64,000 nt of DNA, taken from positions 372,289,009 through 372,353,008 of the forward strand of contig NC_081415.1 of the NCBI RefSeq assembly GCF_030272615.1, given 5' to 3'. Positions 23,703 through 34,461 of the stretch are shown here, piece by piece. The number at the start of each line of letters is the position of its first letter. Position 1 is the stretch's first letter. The notes under the pieces are model-generated. The model did no database searches and was not told the origin of the DNA. It saw only the letters and a program-made list of their open reading frames with translations. The translations under genes and the position numbers were made by a program. This DNA is from Cryptomeria japonica (lineage: Eukaryota > Streptophyta > Pinopsida > Cupressales > Cupressaceae).

Positions 23703-26439
23703 ATTGGTGTGTGTGTGAAAAGTGGATAAAGTCTACACGCTGTAAGACACAACACTTCAATTAAGTCATTGCATGCATGGTTAGATAGATAAAATCATGA
23801 ATATAAAAACCATAACAAATCGACCTATTGCCTTCTAAAAGATGCAAGTATAGACTTGCTCTCAGATTTGTCTAAGCAATACCAGTGAGTAGAGTACACC
23901 AAGAGTAAGGATTTAATATATATGAGCACAAGAATAAGCTAAATGGATGCAAAATTAAGCTAGATATGCAAGATTAAGATAGATGAATGAAGATTAAGTT
24001 AAATGAATACAAGTAATAACGATTAAACTAAGTATGCAAAAAGCTAAACTAAGATGCAATAATCTCAAAGCACGATATCTTCAATGACTCCAGAGCAAAA
24101 ACTACACAATAACAATAAATCTCCAAGGTGTCTTGAATGAGAGACGAAGGCTGAATTTATAGAGATTTGTTAGTTAAGATGAGGGGGGGGGGGGGGGGTT
24201 GAATCATAAAAACTTCACAATACAATGTATTCATCAGATTCAACCTTGGTAGCCTTTACTGATATGCAACTATGATTGTAAATCATTCAGTACTCAAACA
24301 TATACACTTAAAACATCATAACACATTTAACACCAGATTTAACGTGGAAACCCAAATAGGGAAAAGCCACTGTGAGATTTCAGACCCACTAAGAAATATA
24401 CCCTTCTAGAGTATGCTCGGTTAAAAGCTAATCCTGTTAAAGATTACAAACACATTGTTAGATGTGACCCGGTTAAGGGATTTCCCTCAAACTTGTTAGA
24501 GTCTTGCACTTTGTTAGAAGTGACCTTGTCAAAGGCTTTCAAACACTCATTTAGAATGTTACCTTGCTAGAGGGTTTACAAATAAGATTGTTAAGTCCAC
24601 TCGGTTAAGAGATTTCCTGTCACTTACAAAATAAATAACAGTAATAAAATATATCTGCAACTTCACATTTGAAATGCTAAAGCAGATTCTATGTGCTCAA
24701 AACAATCTTGTCATAAGACTTATCTTGTCCCTTGTTGGGCTTGTTGGGTTTCTCAATCTGTTCTTCAATCAGATCTTCAAGCTTCTGTGCTCGGTAAACA
24801 TTACTGTAGCATCTTTGTGCATACATTTGCCCGCATGCATTGTTCATCAACAATTCCTTATTTATAAACAATTTCTAACCCCTTAATCTCCTTGATCACA
24901 TTTACCATGATCAATCTTAGCCATCAGATCTTCAAACTTGACTAGGTTCAATGTATCCTTCGATCTGAAAAACGTTTTACCTCGCCTTGGAACTTGCATT
25001 CTTTCCTTGGAACTTGTGCTAGGTTATTGTGGTTCAATCTGTGCTGTAGATCTTCCTCTTGTATTTTCGATGTCGTAGATCCTCAACAAACTTCTTGCGC
25101 GACATACCAATCATTTATTCATCTCCAGCTCATCAGCATCCTTCATTAAATAATGTTTTTATTCATCCAATGCGTTCTATTATAACTCGGTTGTTACTCG
25201 GTAAATATTGAACTTCACTCAGTAGATATTTTGCCTTCTTTAACCGATATCGATAACCTTAGGGTTTACCGACTAGGTTCTTTGCTCGGTGACATAGTAC
25301 AGTATTAAACTTATAATTAACAACATATGTAGGATATCAAAAAATCAAAACAACATGATCTCATCATTGTCTAACTCGGTAATAGTTGCCCATTGAATAA
25401 CTTATTTCTCCCCTTCATTATCACATTCTTTCTGTGTCACTTACCGACCTCTTAATACTCATCAAAACATACTTCTCAAGATATGGCAACATCATACTGA
25501 ATCAGAAAATCAATTATTTGACATCAATGACAAAATAATATTATTAAGACAGCAATCATCCTTCTTCAGTTATATCAATAATCTCCAACAACCTTCTCAA
25601 TATCCTTATTGAAATGCCAACAATCTCCTTTCTATTGTAATGCCAACAAGACTTAAAAGAGAGACCAACGGTCAAGATCGATTAACAATGAGCAGTTGAG
25701 ATTCCTCTAGAAAAAGTACAATCCAAGTTAATTGAAATAATTGAGAGATCATATTAAGTTAATCTTGAGATAGATTCCAATTATAGCTTGATTGAATGCA
25801 TTCAGATTATAAGTCTAAGTTTGCATTAGAGATAAATTTAGTTGATTCCATGCACTTGAGATAAAATTAGGTGATTCTATGCAGTTTTCTTTAATTTGCT
25901 CAAGATTTTTATTTAGAAAAAGCCTTTTTAATGCAACTGAACCTCTTTCCTCAAGAAAAGCTTTGATTTTTAATTTTAGAGAAAATGATTAATTCAATTT
26001 AATTGTTTTTTTGAAATTTCAAGTTATCTCAATTTTAGAAAAAGAAACATCTTAAGTTTGATTTCTTCTCTCATTTTAATTCTTTTCTTTTGTTTTCAAT
26101 TTAACTCTTTCTTTTGCAGATTAATTCCTCTTTTTCTTTAAATTAATTCATTTTTTTTGTGATTTAAATGGCTAATTGATTTATTAATTAAATATGCTAG
26201 GGTATTTAATTAAATAAATAAGATAATTGATCAAAATTGATTTACTTGGAATGATTAATTAATTAAATAAATATTAAATTAATATTGAGTGATTTATTTG
26301 CCATGTAACATTAATGATTGATGAATTAATGAATTAGGTGCTCAAAGTTGATTTAATTGCCTTTGATTATGACCTTGGTGATGTTGTTGAGATTAGGGGC
26401 CCATGATTTAGGTGACCATTTTTAGGGTATTACAATTGG
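23703..26439. mobile_element. Solo LTR, itself interrupted by another solo LTR
   Basis: ATTGG is present at 23703-23707 and 26435-26439. Between them the sequence starts TGTGTGTGTGAAAAG and ends TTTTAGGGTATTACA, i.e. TG...CA ends. Removing the inner insertion (24168-25648) leaves about 1.24 kb. The segment 23930-24060 contains loosely repeated AAGATTAAGNTAGATGNAT blocks. No coding sequence. The call depends mainly on the 5-bp duplication, so it is weaker than the other solo LTRs here. Confidence 0.5.
24163..25653 (-). mobile_element. Inner solo LTR, same family as the one at 55967-57034
   Basis: The LTR spans 24168-25648. The minus strand starts TGTTGGCATTACAATAG and ends TAACTAACA, with a 16-base C run just before its end (24183-24198 as G on plus). 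The flanks are AGATT (24163-24167) and AGACT (25649-25653), one mismatch. It shares TTTTGTCATTGATGTCAA near the start and a GGTTTCCACGT block near the end with the solo LTR at 55967-57034. The shared order of blocks supports one family. Confidence 0.7.
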
Positions 26440-27189
26440 CTTCATTGGTTGAAGGCTAAGACGATCCATTCTCAAGCTTTCTTATTCTTAGCATTGGCTT
26501 GTGGGTAGTTAAATTGCTTTTAGTGTTCTCGGCTCGCATTGAAGTTTACTAACCTATACCAAATCCAAGGCATTTAGTCTTGGCTTTCAGTCTTCTTGGA
26601 GGCACCTTCATTTGATTTGTGGTAGGAGCACTTGTTTATTGTCTAGAACATTTGGCGATTGGTGATTTCCTTGCTTTCATGGACCATGTTTAATAAGTCG
26701 TATACACTCAACCCGTGCATACTTTCATTGCAAGTGTAGTGATATTGTGTCGGGTTTCTTGATGGAACTGACTGTTTGTTGTGGATTTTGATTGAAGGGC
26801 CCTTACAACGAAGCAAAATTGAAGTGGCACATTCAAATTGTGGTTGTAGCTTGTTTGGCCTATGTTAGTATTTGCAAATTGGATTTTGTTTGCACATTGG
26901 TAGAGGCGATGAATTCTTTATGGTATATGGCTTTGTTCTCTCTATCTCCAAGCCAGCTCATGAAGTTTATTCTCCAAAGTCGTATTTTCTCTATCGCGAA
27001 GACTTTATCATATTCTGCAAAATATTTCATTTATTTAGGGTTCGCAATTCACAAGTTTTTGGCGGGCCTGGACAAAGGAATTGGAAGGAGGCACTCGAGA
27101 GTTTAAACCCACATTTGTAGTGTGACAAGCTCTATGGCTATTTATATAGCCCATCCCTCCTTTGTGTCATGAACAAGTCTCACAGGCCT

Positions 27190-27348
27190 TGTTGCAAGGT
27201 GTGCACCCTTGGTCTCCTTGTGTTGTGCAGCGCAGTGCTTGGGTTTGTGACATGACTTAACCGCTTCCTGTGGATTTATCAAATCTCACAGTTGTATCAG
27301 GCATTAATAGGTCGATCTTTTGGTGCAATGGCGACCATGTTTCTAATA
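27190..27348 (+). repeat. Left LTR of the TRIM
   Basis: 159 bp, ending TTCTAATA where the right copy ends TCCTACCA. Confidence 0.8.
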
Positions 27349-27405
27349 GGTGGTATCAGAGCCTAGGTCACAGATTCGAACCCCTCACTTGCACTTGGGG
27401 GGGAT

Positions 27406-27564
27406 TGTTGCAAGGTGTGTACTCTTGGTCTCCTTGTGTTGTGCAACACAATGTTTAGGTTTGTGACATGGCTTAACTGTCTCTCGTGGATTCATCGAAT
27501 CTTGTAGTTGTATCGAGCATTAACAGGTCAATCTTTTGGTGCAATGGCAACCGTGTTCCTACCA
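27406..27564 (+). repeat. Right LTR of the TRIM
   Basis: 159 bp, TGTTGCAAGG to CCTACCA, preceded by the G7 tract at 27397-27403. Confidence 0.8.
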
Positions 27565-28260
27565 TGCCTTTGGTTGGCCTCTCTTGCATATGATGTGTTG
27601 TCTTGTGGTTTGTAGATGCACACTCAGATGATTTGATCCGACTTGTGATATGTCAACTTACCAACTTCATGTTTGGAGATTATATGGCGTGGGTAGCCCA
27701 CAAATACACTCAACCCAATTTTTTAACCCTCCATATCAGGTGTGGTCACATGGAGAATCATGGGCTTAGCCATTTTTAGCCCCCTTGGTGCCTCAAAAGT
27801 GTCTTTTTATTGGCCCCTTTTTTCATTTTTGCATAACTTTTGCAATCCAAATATCGAAAGAAAGCTCTTTTTGTCAACTTTGCAGTGGACGAGGTATTTT
27901 TCAGTTGTTTCGTGTTGAATTTTATTCACTGAATTTTGAATCTGGGTTTGCACAAATTATTTTTGTTGATCTCTATTCATGATGTGATAAAGTGTGTCAT
28001 TGATGTAATCATGGGTTATGCAACCCATCATCCTGTAATCACTTTGACTAAGGATGATTATGAGTAATGGGCAAAAGGAATCATCACACGTTGTCGACGA
28101 CTTAATCTCTTGTGTCATCTTTATGGACTCAATCTTGAGCCAAAATCTAAATAGAAGCAATCAGTTGGGGGAAATAGGAATTGATCATATTAGGGTTGAT
28201 TGGTTGTAATATCAGTAAGAGATTCTTCAATGAAACCCTCCCCAAGTTTAGAGGTATTCA

Positions 28261-28879
28261 GTGCTCGCACATAGTTTTGGACCATTATTTTGGATATTTT
28301 TGGAGATCCACACTTCATTCCTAGATGATCCTGCTTCAAATTACCTTCTTCCACTTGATGATGTTGATAATATTCCCTTTGATGATGGTACTTTAGAGGA
28401 GTTTGAATATGAAGCAACACTTGAGAGTTATGATGATCCAGAAACTCCACTTGCAGCTCCCACTTCTCTAGTTGAGATCAAACACTCATATTTTGTTGGT
28501 TATTATAGTGAGTCATTGCAACAAGTATGCGTTTGTCTTCCTGATTGGGATTCCTATTTGCAAAATATTGGTTCATTGTTTGTGGAATCTCACATTTTTT
28601 ATTTGGGAGATATACTTGAGAGGTTTTCTTGACTCTTTTAGTGTCAGTTTCATTATAGTTGGAGATTCGTCTACTTTGTCTTTGGAGATTAACATTCACG
28701 AGTCTCCTCCTTCACTTGATTTGTCATATTTCATGGTTCAGTTTGATCATGTTTATGTGATGATTTCTTTGAGCTTGGAGACTCCTATTCAGTTTTTAGA
28801 GGGATATCTCCTATTTGATGATAGTGATGGTGCTAGTGTTGTCACTTCACCTATGTCTTTGGAGCTTGTTCACAATTAG
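28261..28879 (+). other. Overlapping open frames inside the non-autonomous element
   Basis: Two plus-strand frames of 123 and 135 aa overlap. The first is acidic (LPLDDVDNIPFDDGTLEEFE region). No known retroelement domain is recognisable. They may be relics of a carried gene or chance ORFs. Confidence 0.3.
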
Positions 28880-29465
28880 TTGCCATTGGTTCCTTGTTTG
28901 TTACCTTCTATTGCGATTGGGAATGTACGTGATTGGTTTGTGGCATCTTCATCATCCAAGGACTTAGCAACATATGAGCGAATTTCAGAGATATCATCCT
29001 ACATTTGGATTCTACTTCCTAATTCCTATCCAAAATAAGAAGCATTCCTACAAGTGTACTTGGTTTATCTTCTTTCCAAAGGGAGAAATGTTGTATGTAG
29101 GTATCAAACTATGTTTTGTCTTCAAGCACTCATTGTTTTCACAAGACATTGTCTATTATAGGGGGGCTATGTAGTCTCCTTTCCTTCCTATGGGGGAATA
29201 TTTGATTGTATATAAATGATGTATGTAGTCCTTGGGGGTGTGATTGAGTCTTCCATCTATGCATTTGGTTTGTTTCTCTTTTTTGTAGAGGAGTTTTCTC
29301 CCATGTGGTTTTCTCCTTTTCTCCATTTGTGAGAGATTTCATTTCTTTGCATTGCATTTTGTATTGTACACGGGTACCCAAAATGGTTTTGTAGTCAAGA
29401 CCCTTATTGCATCTTGCTTTCATATTGCATAATAATCTTCTCCCTAAGTTGCACTTAGTGGGGGC

Positions 29466-29782
29466 TGTTGGAGTAAATAATATTTAATCATCCTTAAGTT
29501 TGCTTAGGCATCATTATCTAATATTTTGCATATTAATGAATATCATTTACCTTGTATTTTGTAGTTGGGTAGTTGACTCTAGTTGTGTCTACCTAACCTA
29601 GCATCCTATTGAGAGACACATCCATATCATGTGATCTCCTACCTACTGCCTTTTGCTTTATAAGTTGACTCATTGTACATTATTCTTCATCTTGATGCAA
29701 TTCATCTTCCTGGTGAAATCTCTCTTTCCACGAAGACTATATCGTAGGTTGTAGATTCTAACAATGGAGTTTTTCTCCAATA
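29466..29782 (+). repeat. 3' LTR of the non-autonomous element
   Basis: 317 bp, TGTTGGAGTAAATAATATTT to CTCCAATA. It is 40 bp shorter than the 5' copy, mainly through deletion in the middle third. Confidence 0.75.
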
Positions 29783-30791
29783 GATCAAAGTGATTCAAAC
29801 AAAGCTGGTATTGCCAAGAATTAAGACTTTGACTAAGGTATACAACAAAGCTAGGCATGATTAAATTCAAAAGGCATAAAAGCCTTAATCCTAGAGGGAA
29901 AAGTTATAGGATTAAAGAAACAAGGACCACAACATTTGAAGGAAAAAATGTATTAGATAAATTACCTAGAGGAAATGTCATAATTATAAACCACATGGAC
30001 ATACATTGGCTAAACAGTAAATGTTTAATCATGTCCCTGCCAGGATATGATTGTTGCATTAGCATATAACTTGTAGGACTACATATGCTTATCATGATGG
30101 GATGTCCATATTAAGTGAAACTTACTCCAAATGCAAATTTAGAGGGTGTATTATGACCATTAAAAAGGCTTATGTGTAGGCAAGGTTAGCACTAGCATGG
30201 AACAAAGCCTATTGTTGTATTCTCCAAATGTATTTGTTTGATTGATTAAAGGTAAAGATTGCTTTGTTCTACCATAAAAGATTGGATAAAACAACAAAAT
30301 TGAGTAAAACAATTGCTAATAAATATATAGTCACAATAATCAAACTGTACAAAAGCACGAAATTATGAAACAAATAAATAAGTTGAATATGACATTTTTG
30401 TTTTTGTAACAACTCCCAAAACTGTAGTTTCAAAAATTTCTTACTTTTGACTTGAGTAAACAAAGTAAGCCCAATTCCAAAATATGGTCAATATAGTCAT
30501 GTCCATTACAAGCCATAATCAATGTGCATATCAGTAATTCTATCAATATGGTAAACTAGATTAATGAGTTACAATAAGTTCATATAAGTTTGAAATTTAC
30601 ATGCTTCATGATCTTCAACTTACACTTTTGTATTCATTTTAGTGTCTGTTCTTATGTGTTTTAGGTCATGTTCTACCTGTTTTTGCACATTTTGGTGATC
30701 ATAAAACGATATTGCAAGCATTTTAGCCTTAGGAATTCATTAGACGCCCCATAAGCTTTTATTTATAAAGCTATCCAAGTCACTAGTGTCC
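29783..30791. other. Intergenic, nothing recognised
   Basis: Short ORFs near 29857-30095 occur on both strands and show no domain. Confidence 0.4.
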
Positions 30792-31220
30792 ATGGGCACC
30801 TATACCTTAGGCACTAGTGCCACCCAACACTATTGCTCCTTTTTTAATTTGCAATGGAATGAAATTTATCACTTGTTCCTTAATTATTATTACATTTTTA
30901 ATGATTATTCTTATAGAAACTTAGTAGGGTTTTGTGTTTAAGCCCATTCTTTTCCTTCATTCACTAATAATGCCCAACTTGGAAAACTTAGCATCTCTCT
31001 TCTCTTAATGGGCACTTATACCTTAGGCATTAGTGCCACACAACACTATTGCTCCTTTTTGAATTTGCAAAAGAAAAATAATATATTATTTGTTCCTTAA
31101 TTATTATTACATTTTTAATGACGTTCATATAAAAACTTAGTAGGGTGTGTTTAAGCCCATTCTGTCCCTTTGTTCACTAACAACACCCAACTTGGGAAAC
31201 TTAGTATCTCTTTTCTCTCA
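30792..31220. repeat. Tandem duplication, 216-bp period
   Basis: Copy 1 (30792-31007) and copy 2 (31008 to about 31220) share ATGGGCACYTATACCTTAGG, the block TTCCTTAATTATTATTACAT and CTTAGTAGGGT, ending in CTTAGYATCTCT. Substitutions and small indels show an old event. Confidence 0.8.
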
Positions 31221-32220
31221 ACACGGAGAATATAAGGAATCACCATTATAGAGTGTAATGGAAAAATATTGTAGATCTAAAGCTTGCAATTTTTTGCACA
31301 CATTACTGATCAATCTTTCGTGGATCTTATTTAGAATTCTTATTTTTTCATCCTCACATAGTCTTATATTTCTCCTCATTTGGAATCCATAAACATCCAT
31401 TTTCCTTTCCTCTATTATCCAAAGGCCTTGTTGTAGCATCAACTTAGATCTACGATGCACCCTTCATTTATGCTTTGTTTGCATCTATCTTGTGATCTTT
31501 TGTATATCTCATTTGACTTCCGTCATGCGTGTTTGTAGTTTTGAAGCCATTAGAAACCCATTTCCTCTCCCAAAACCATCCTAAGTTTGCATAAACCCAT
31601 TATACTAATTATAAGTATCACCCTTAGATCTAAAGCCTCTTTCCCTCTTGCACATTCTATTGTGGCTACCTTTTGCATCTCTTTGTTAATTCCATAACAA
31701 TTGTGCACTTGTGGTAGATCTATCCCCAACAATTAATTTATATAGTCACCATAGTTGCACACACCACTACAACAAAACAATAAGCTTGTACACAACTAAT
31801 TTTCCAAAATATCCTTTTGTGGATGTTGAAAAATACCAAACATGGTATTGAATGAGACAATGCCATTTAAGCGCACCCTTTTCCTCATGTCACCCAAATT
31901 TCAACTTAGGAATTTGGGAGTTATAAAACGTGGTCATTTTTTAAGAAATAAAAAACTCAAGACAAGATGACAAGGAATTGTAAAAGAGGAAAGCAATATT
32001 TAGTATTGATGTCACCATCACCCCAAAGGAACGCAATTTGTTCATCTACCCTTGTTGAATACATAGCACTTAAGCTCTAGAAAAGTCACCCATTAAAACC
32101 TAGAGTTAGACTGGAGTTCTTACAAGGTCTACTAAGATCATTCTTGGTCTCAAAATCATCTAATATTAGGTGCATGTGCATGGATTGTTTATTACTATTT
32201 CCTTTCTAATAATTATTTCC
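31221..32220. other. Intergenic, nothing recognised
   Basis: Minus-strand ORFs of 80 and 60 aa (31218-31460, 31550-31732) have no identifiable domain. Confidence 0.4.
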
Positions 32221-32368
32221 TTTCCAAAAATCATTGCATACCACATTCCCCATTTCATAGCTCATTGTACTAATTATTTAATATTAGATTAATATTTCCA
32301 AAAATCATTGCATACCACATTCCCCATTTCATAGCTCATTGTACTAATTATTTAATATTAGATTAATA
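32221..32368. repeat. Perfect 74-bp tandem duplication (2 copies)
   Basis: TTTCCAAAAATCATTGCATA starts at 32221 and again at 32295, and the full 74-bp unit is identical in both. It is recent compared with the other duplications here. Confidence 0.85.
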
Positions 32369-33121
32369 GATTATTTATAACTTTATGTTTTATGCTTATA
32401 TTCTAATTTGTCTTAATAATTAGTACAAATGAAGGAATTAATATCTCTTAGGTCCGTTACCACTTTAGGAGGTCCTAAATTTGTGTCATTTGGTGAGCCC
32501 AATTCTCTTATATTTCCTCTTTTGATATAGCCAAGTCTTCCATAGCTTTCCACAACCCCATATTTATTCAACCCTACTTAAAGCATGCACATAACCTCAT
32601 TTTTGCCTTTGCATTAGCTCTAACCAATACCAAATGCACTCATCCTATCACTTGGTTATTTTTTCCCAATATGTAGTTTACTTTTTCCCACTATCTCTCT
32701 TTTCAACTATATCTATTTTCATAGACTTATTTTGCATTCTCACCTATAATATCTTACCTTACCTTCTCACTTGTCTCTCCTTTCCCTCCTCACAACACCC
32801 ATCTTTCCTCTTGCAAGACCATGCCCCTTTGGCCCAACACATAGTTTACCTATACTCTTAGCCTTCTCTAGCCTCTAGTTTGATCCATCACCACTTAAAT
32901 TGTCCCCAATACCTATTTGCAATATTTCCAACCCTAGTCTACACTCCCCATATGTTTACCTACCCATCTAGTCTTCCTAACAACTCTTTAGTTCATCCCA
33001 AACACCCTAATCCTCCTTTCCTATATCCCACTCATTAATCTCTTATCATAACCAACCAACCCTTAGTTTTCTATCCCTTGCCATAGTTCCTTTACCCTTT
33101 ACAATCTTTATACTAGATATC
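32369..33121. other. C/T-rich intergenic region
   Basis: Pyrimidine-rich on the plus strand from about 32590 to 33110. No gene and no repeat unit recognised. Confidence 0.4.
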
Positions 33122-33961
33122 TGATGCAGGAGCATCCTCAGTTCACAGCAATCTTGCATCAACCAAAAACATTTTCTTTTTGTTTTGTTTTCTATTTGCA
33201 GTTTCAGTTTTTCTTCCTGTGTGTCCTAGTTTTGGCTCATCGGATTCTGTGGAGTTGGATTCTACTTGAAGACTTGATCATTTTTCGTGCTTTCAAACCG
33301 CATCTCATTTGGATCACTTTTCGGCAAGATATCGCTACCGGTTTCCTTGATAGTTACTTGTTAGCGGTTGTTCCTTTGTTACCAATTGCCTAAGACCTAT
33401 TCTGGTGATCTATCAGAACCCATTCCGAAGCTTGCAGAGCCTTGAGCATTGATCTCAATGTTTCTTGGCGTGCAGTCGACCTTCTACGTTTCATCCTTTG
33501 GATTTTGTGGAGGAATCTCTTGGCGGAAGTTGACCTTGTTCATTTTGCACGTTAGGTCTTGTTCTTTGGGTTTTGATCCTTTTTGGACTGACTAGATCCT
33601 TTGGATCGATATATATATATTTGTAATTATGCTTTAGAATGTAATCAATCAGAGAATCAAGAAGTATCAGATAGATAGACTGTGCTTAGAAGATACATAT
33701 TTCAATTCAAGGTCCCGGTGTGACCTATTCTACCAAGCCTGTGTGTCGGTATGTTGTAACCCAGTAGTTACCAATCGGATGTAATCAAATTTTATGCAAT
33801 AAAATTATCTGTTCTGCATTGCCTCCATCATGTCCATGTGTTTATGTTGTGTTTACTCTTGCTGACCGGTTGGATTGATCTCCTTGAGGTCCCTCCTCAC
33901 TGGTGACTGCTTCAAGTGGTTTCAGAGCGAAGTTTCATTCTGGAGGTTGTGTGTCCTGAAT
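33122..33961 (+). mobile_element. 5' LTR and primer-binding site of an LTR retrotransposon cut by the gap
   Basis: The LTR runs from TGATGCAGGAGCATCC (33122) to ACTGCTTCA (about 33914), roughly 790 bp. Then comes AGTGGTTTCAGAGCG, where TGGTTTCAGAGC differs by one base from the tRNA-iMet-type primer-binding site. The interior is lost in the gap. The LTR start and layout suggest a Ty3/Gypsy-like element, but no protein domain confirms it. Confidence 0.55.
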
Positions 33962-34461
33962 NNNNNNNNNNNNNNNNNNNNNNNNNNNNNNNNNNNNNNN
34001 NNNNNNNNNNNNNNNNNNNNNNNNNNNNNNNNNNNNNNNNNNNNNNNNNNNNNNNNNNNNNNNNNNNNNNNNNNNNNNNNNNNNNNNNNNNNNNNNNNNN
34101 NNNNNNNNNNNNNNNNNNNNNNNNNNNNNNNNNNNNNNNNNNNNNNNNNNNNNNNNNNNNNNNNNNNNNNNNNNNNNNNNNNNNNNNNNNNNNNNNNNNN
34201 NNNNNNNNNNNNNNNNNNNNNNNNNNNNNNNNNNNNNNNNNNNNNNNNNNNNNNNNNNNNNNNNNNNNNNNNNNNNNNNNNNNNNNNNNNNNNNNNNNNN
34301 NNNNNNNNNNNNNNNNNNNNNNNNNNNNNNNNNNNNNNNNNNNNNNNNNNNNNNNNNNNNNNNNNNNNNNNNNNNNNNNNNNNNNNNNNNNNNNNNNNNN
34401 NNNNNNNNNNNNNNNNNNNNNNNNNNNNNNNNNNNNNNNNNNNNNNNNNNNNNNNNNNNNN
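33962..34461. other. Assembly gap (500 N)
   Basis: Exactly 500 N. It interrupts the LTR element that begins at 33122. Confidence 0.99.

Larger units (their letters stand above)
27190..27564 (+). mobile_element. Complete TRIM (terminal-repeat retrotransposon in miniature)
   Basis: Two 159-bp direct repeats, 27190-27348 and 27406-27564, both start TGTTGCAAGGTGTG and share the block TCTTTTGGTGCAATGGC near the end. The 57-bp interior opens GG then TGGTATCAGAGCC (27351-27363), a perfect tRNA-iMet primer-binding site. It continues through a T-arm-like GATTCGAACCC and ends in CTTGGGGGGGAT, a polypurine tract directly before the second LTR. The flanks are GGCCT (27185-27189) and TGCCT (27565-27569), a 5-bp target duplication with one change. 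No protein is encoded; movement would need enzymes from an autonomous relative. Confidence 0.85.
22867..29782 (+). mobile_element. Non-autonomous LTR retrotransposon (Copia-like ends) hosting nested insertions
   Basis: The 5' LTR (22867-23223) and 3' LTR (29466-29782) both start TGTTGGAGTAAATAATATT and stay alignable to CCAACA/CCAATA. The flanks are GATAA (22862-22866) and GATCA (29783-29787), a 5-bp target duplication with one change. After the 5' LTR comes GGGTATTAGAGTGG, a diverged tRNA-iMet-type primer-binding site. Before the 3' LTR lies the purine tract AGTGGGGGC. The 6.2-kb interior contains a nested solo LTR (23708-26434) and a TRIM (27190-27564). About 3.1 kb is its own sequence and carries no gag, RT or integrase. 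The GAGGAGTTTTCTCCCATG block (29287) matches Copia 3' regions elsewhere in the window. It is therefore a large non-autonomous derivative. Confidence 0.75.

Noticed and set aside
24183..24198. G16 run as an independent polypurine tract
   Set aside because: On the minus strand it is a C run near the end of an LTR, matching the C run at 57001-57009, so it belongs to the LTR itself.
27349..27405. Possible SINE or tRNA-derived promoter (A/B box-like sequence)
   Set aside because: The tRNA similarity is explained by a primer-binding site flanked by two LTRs and a polypurine tract.
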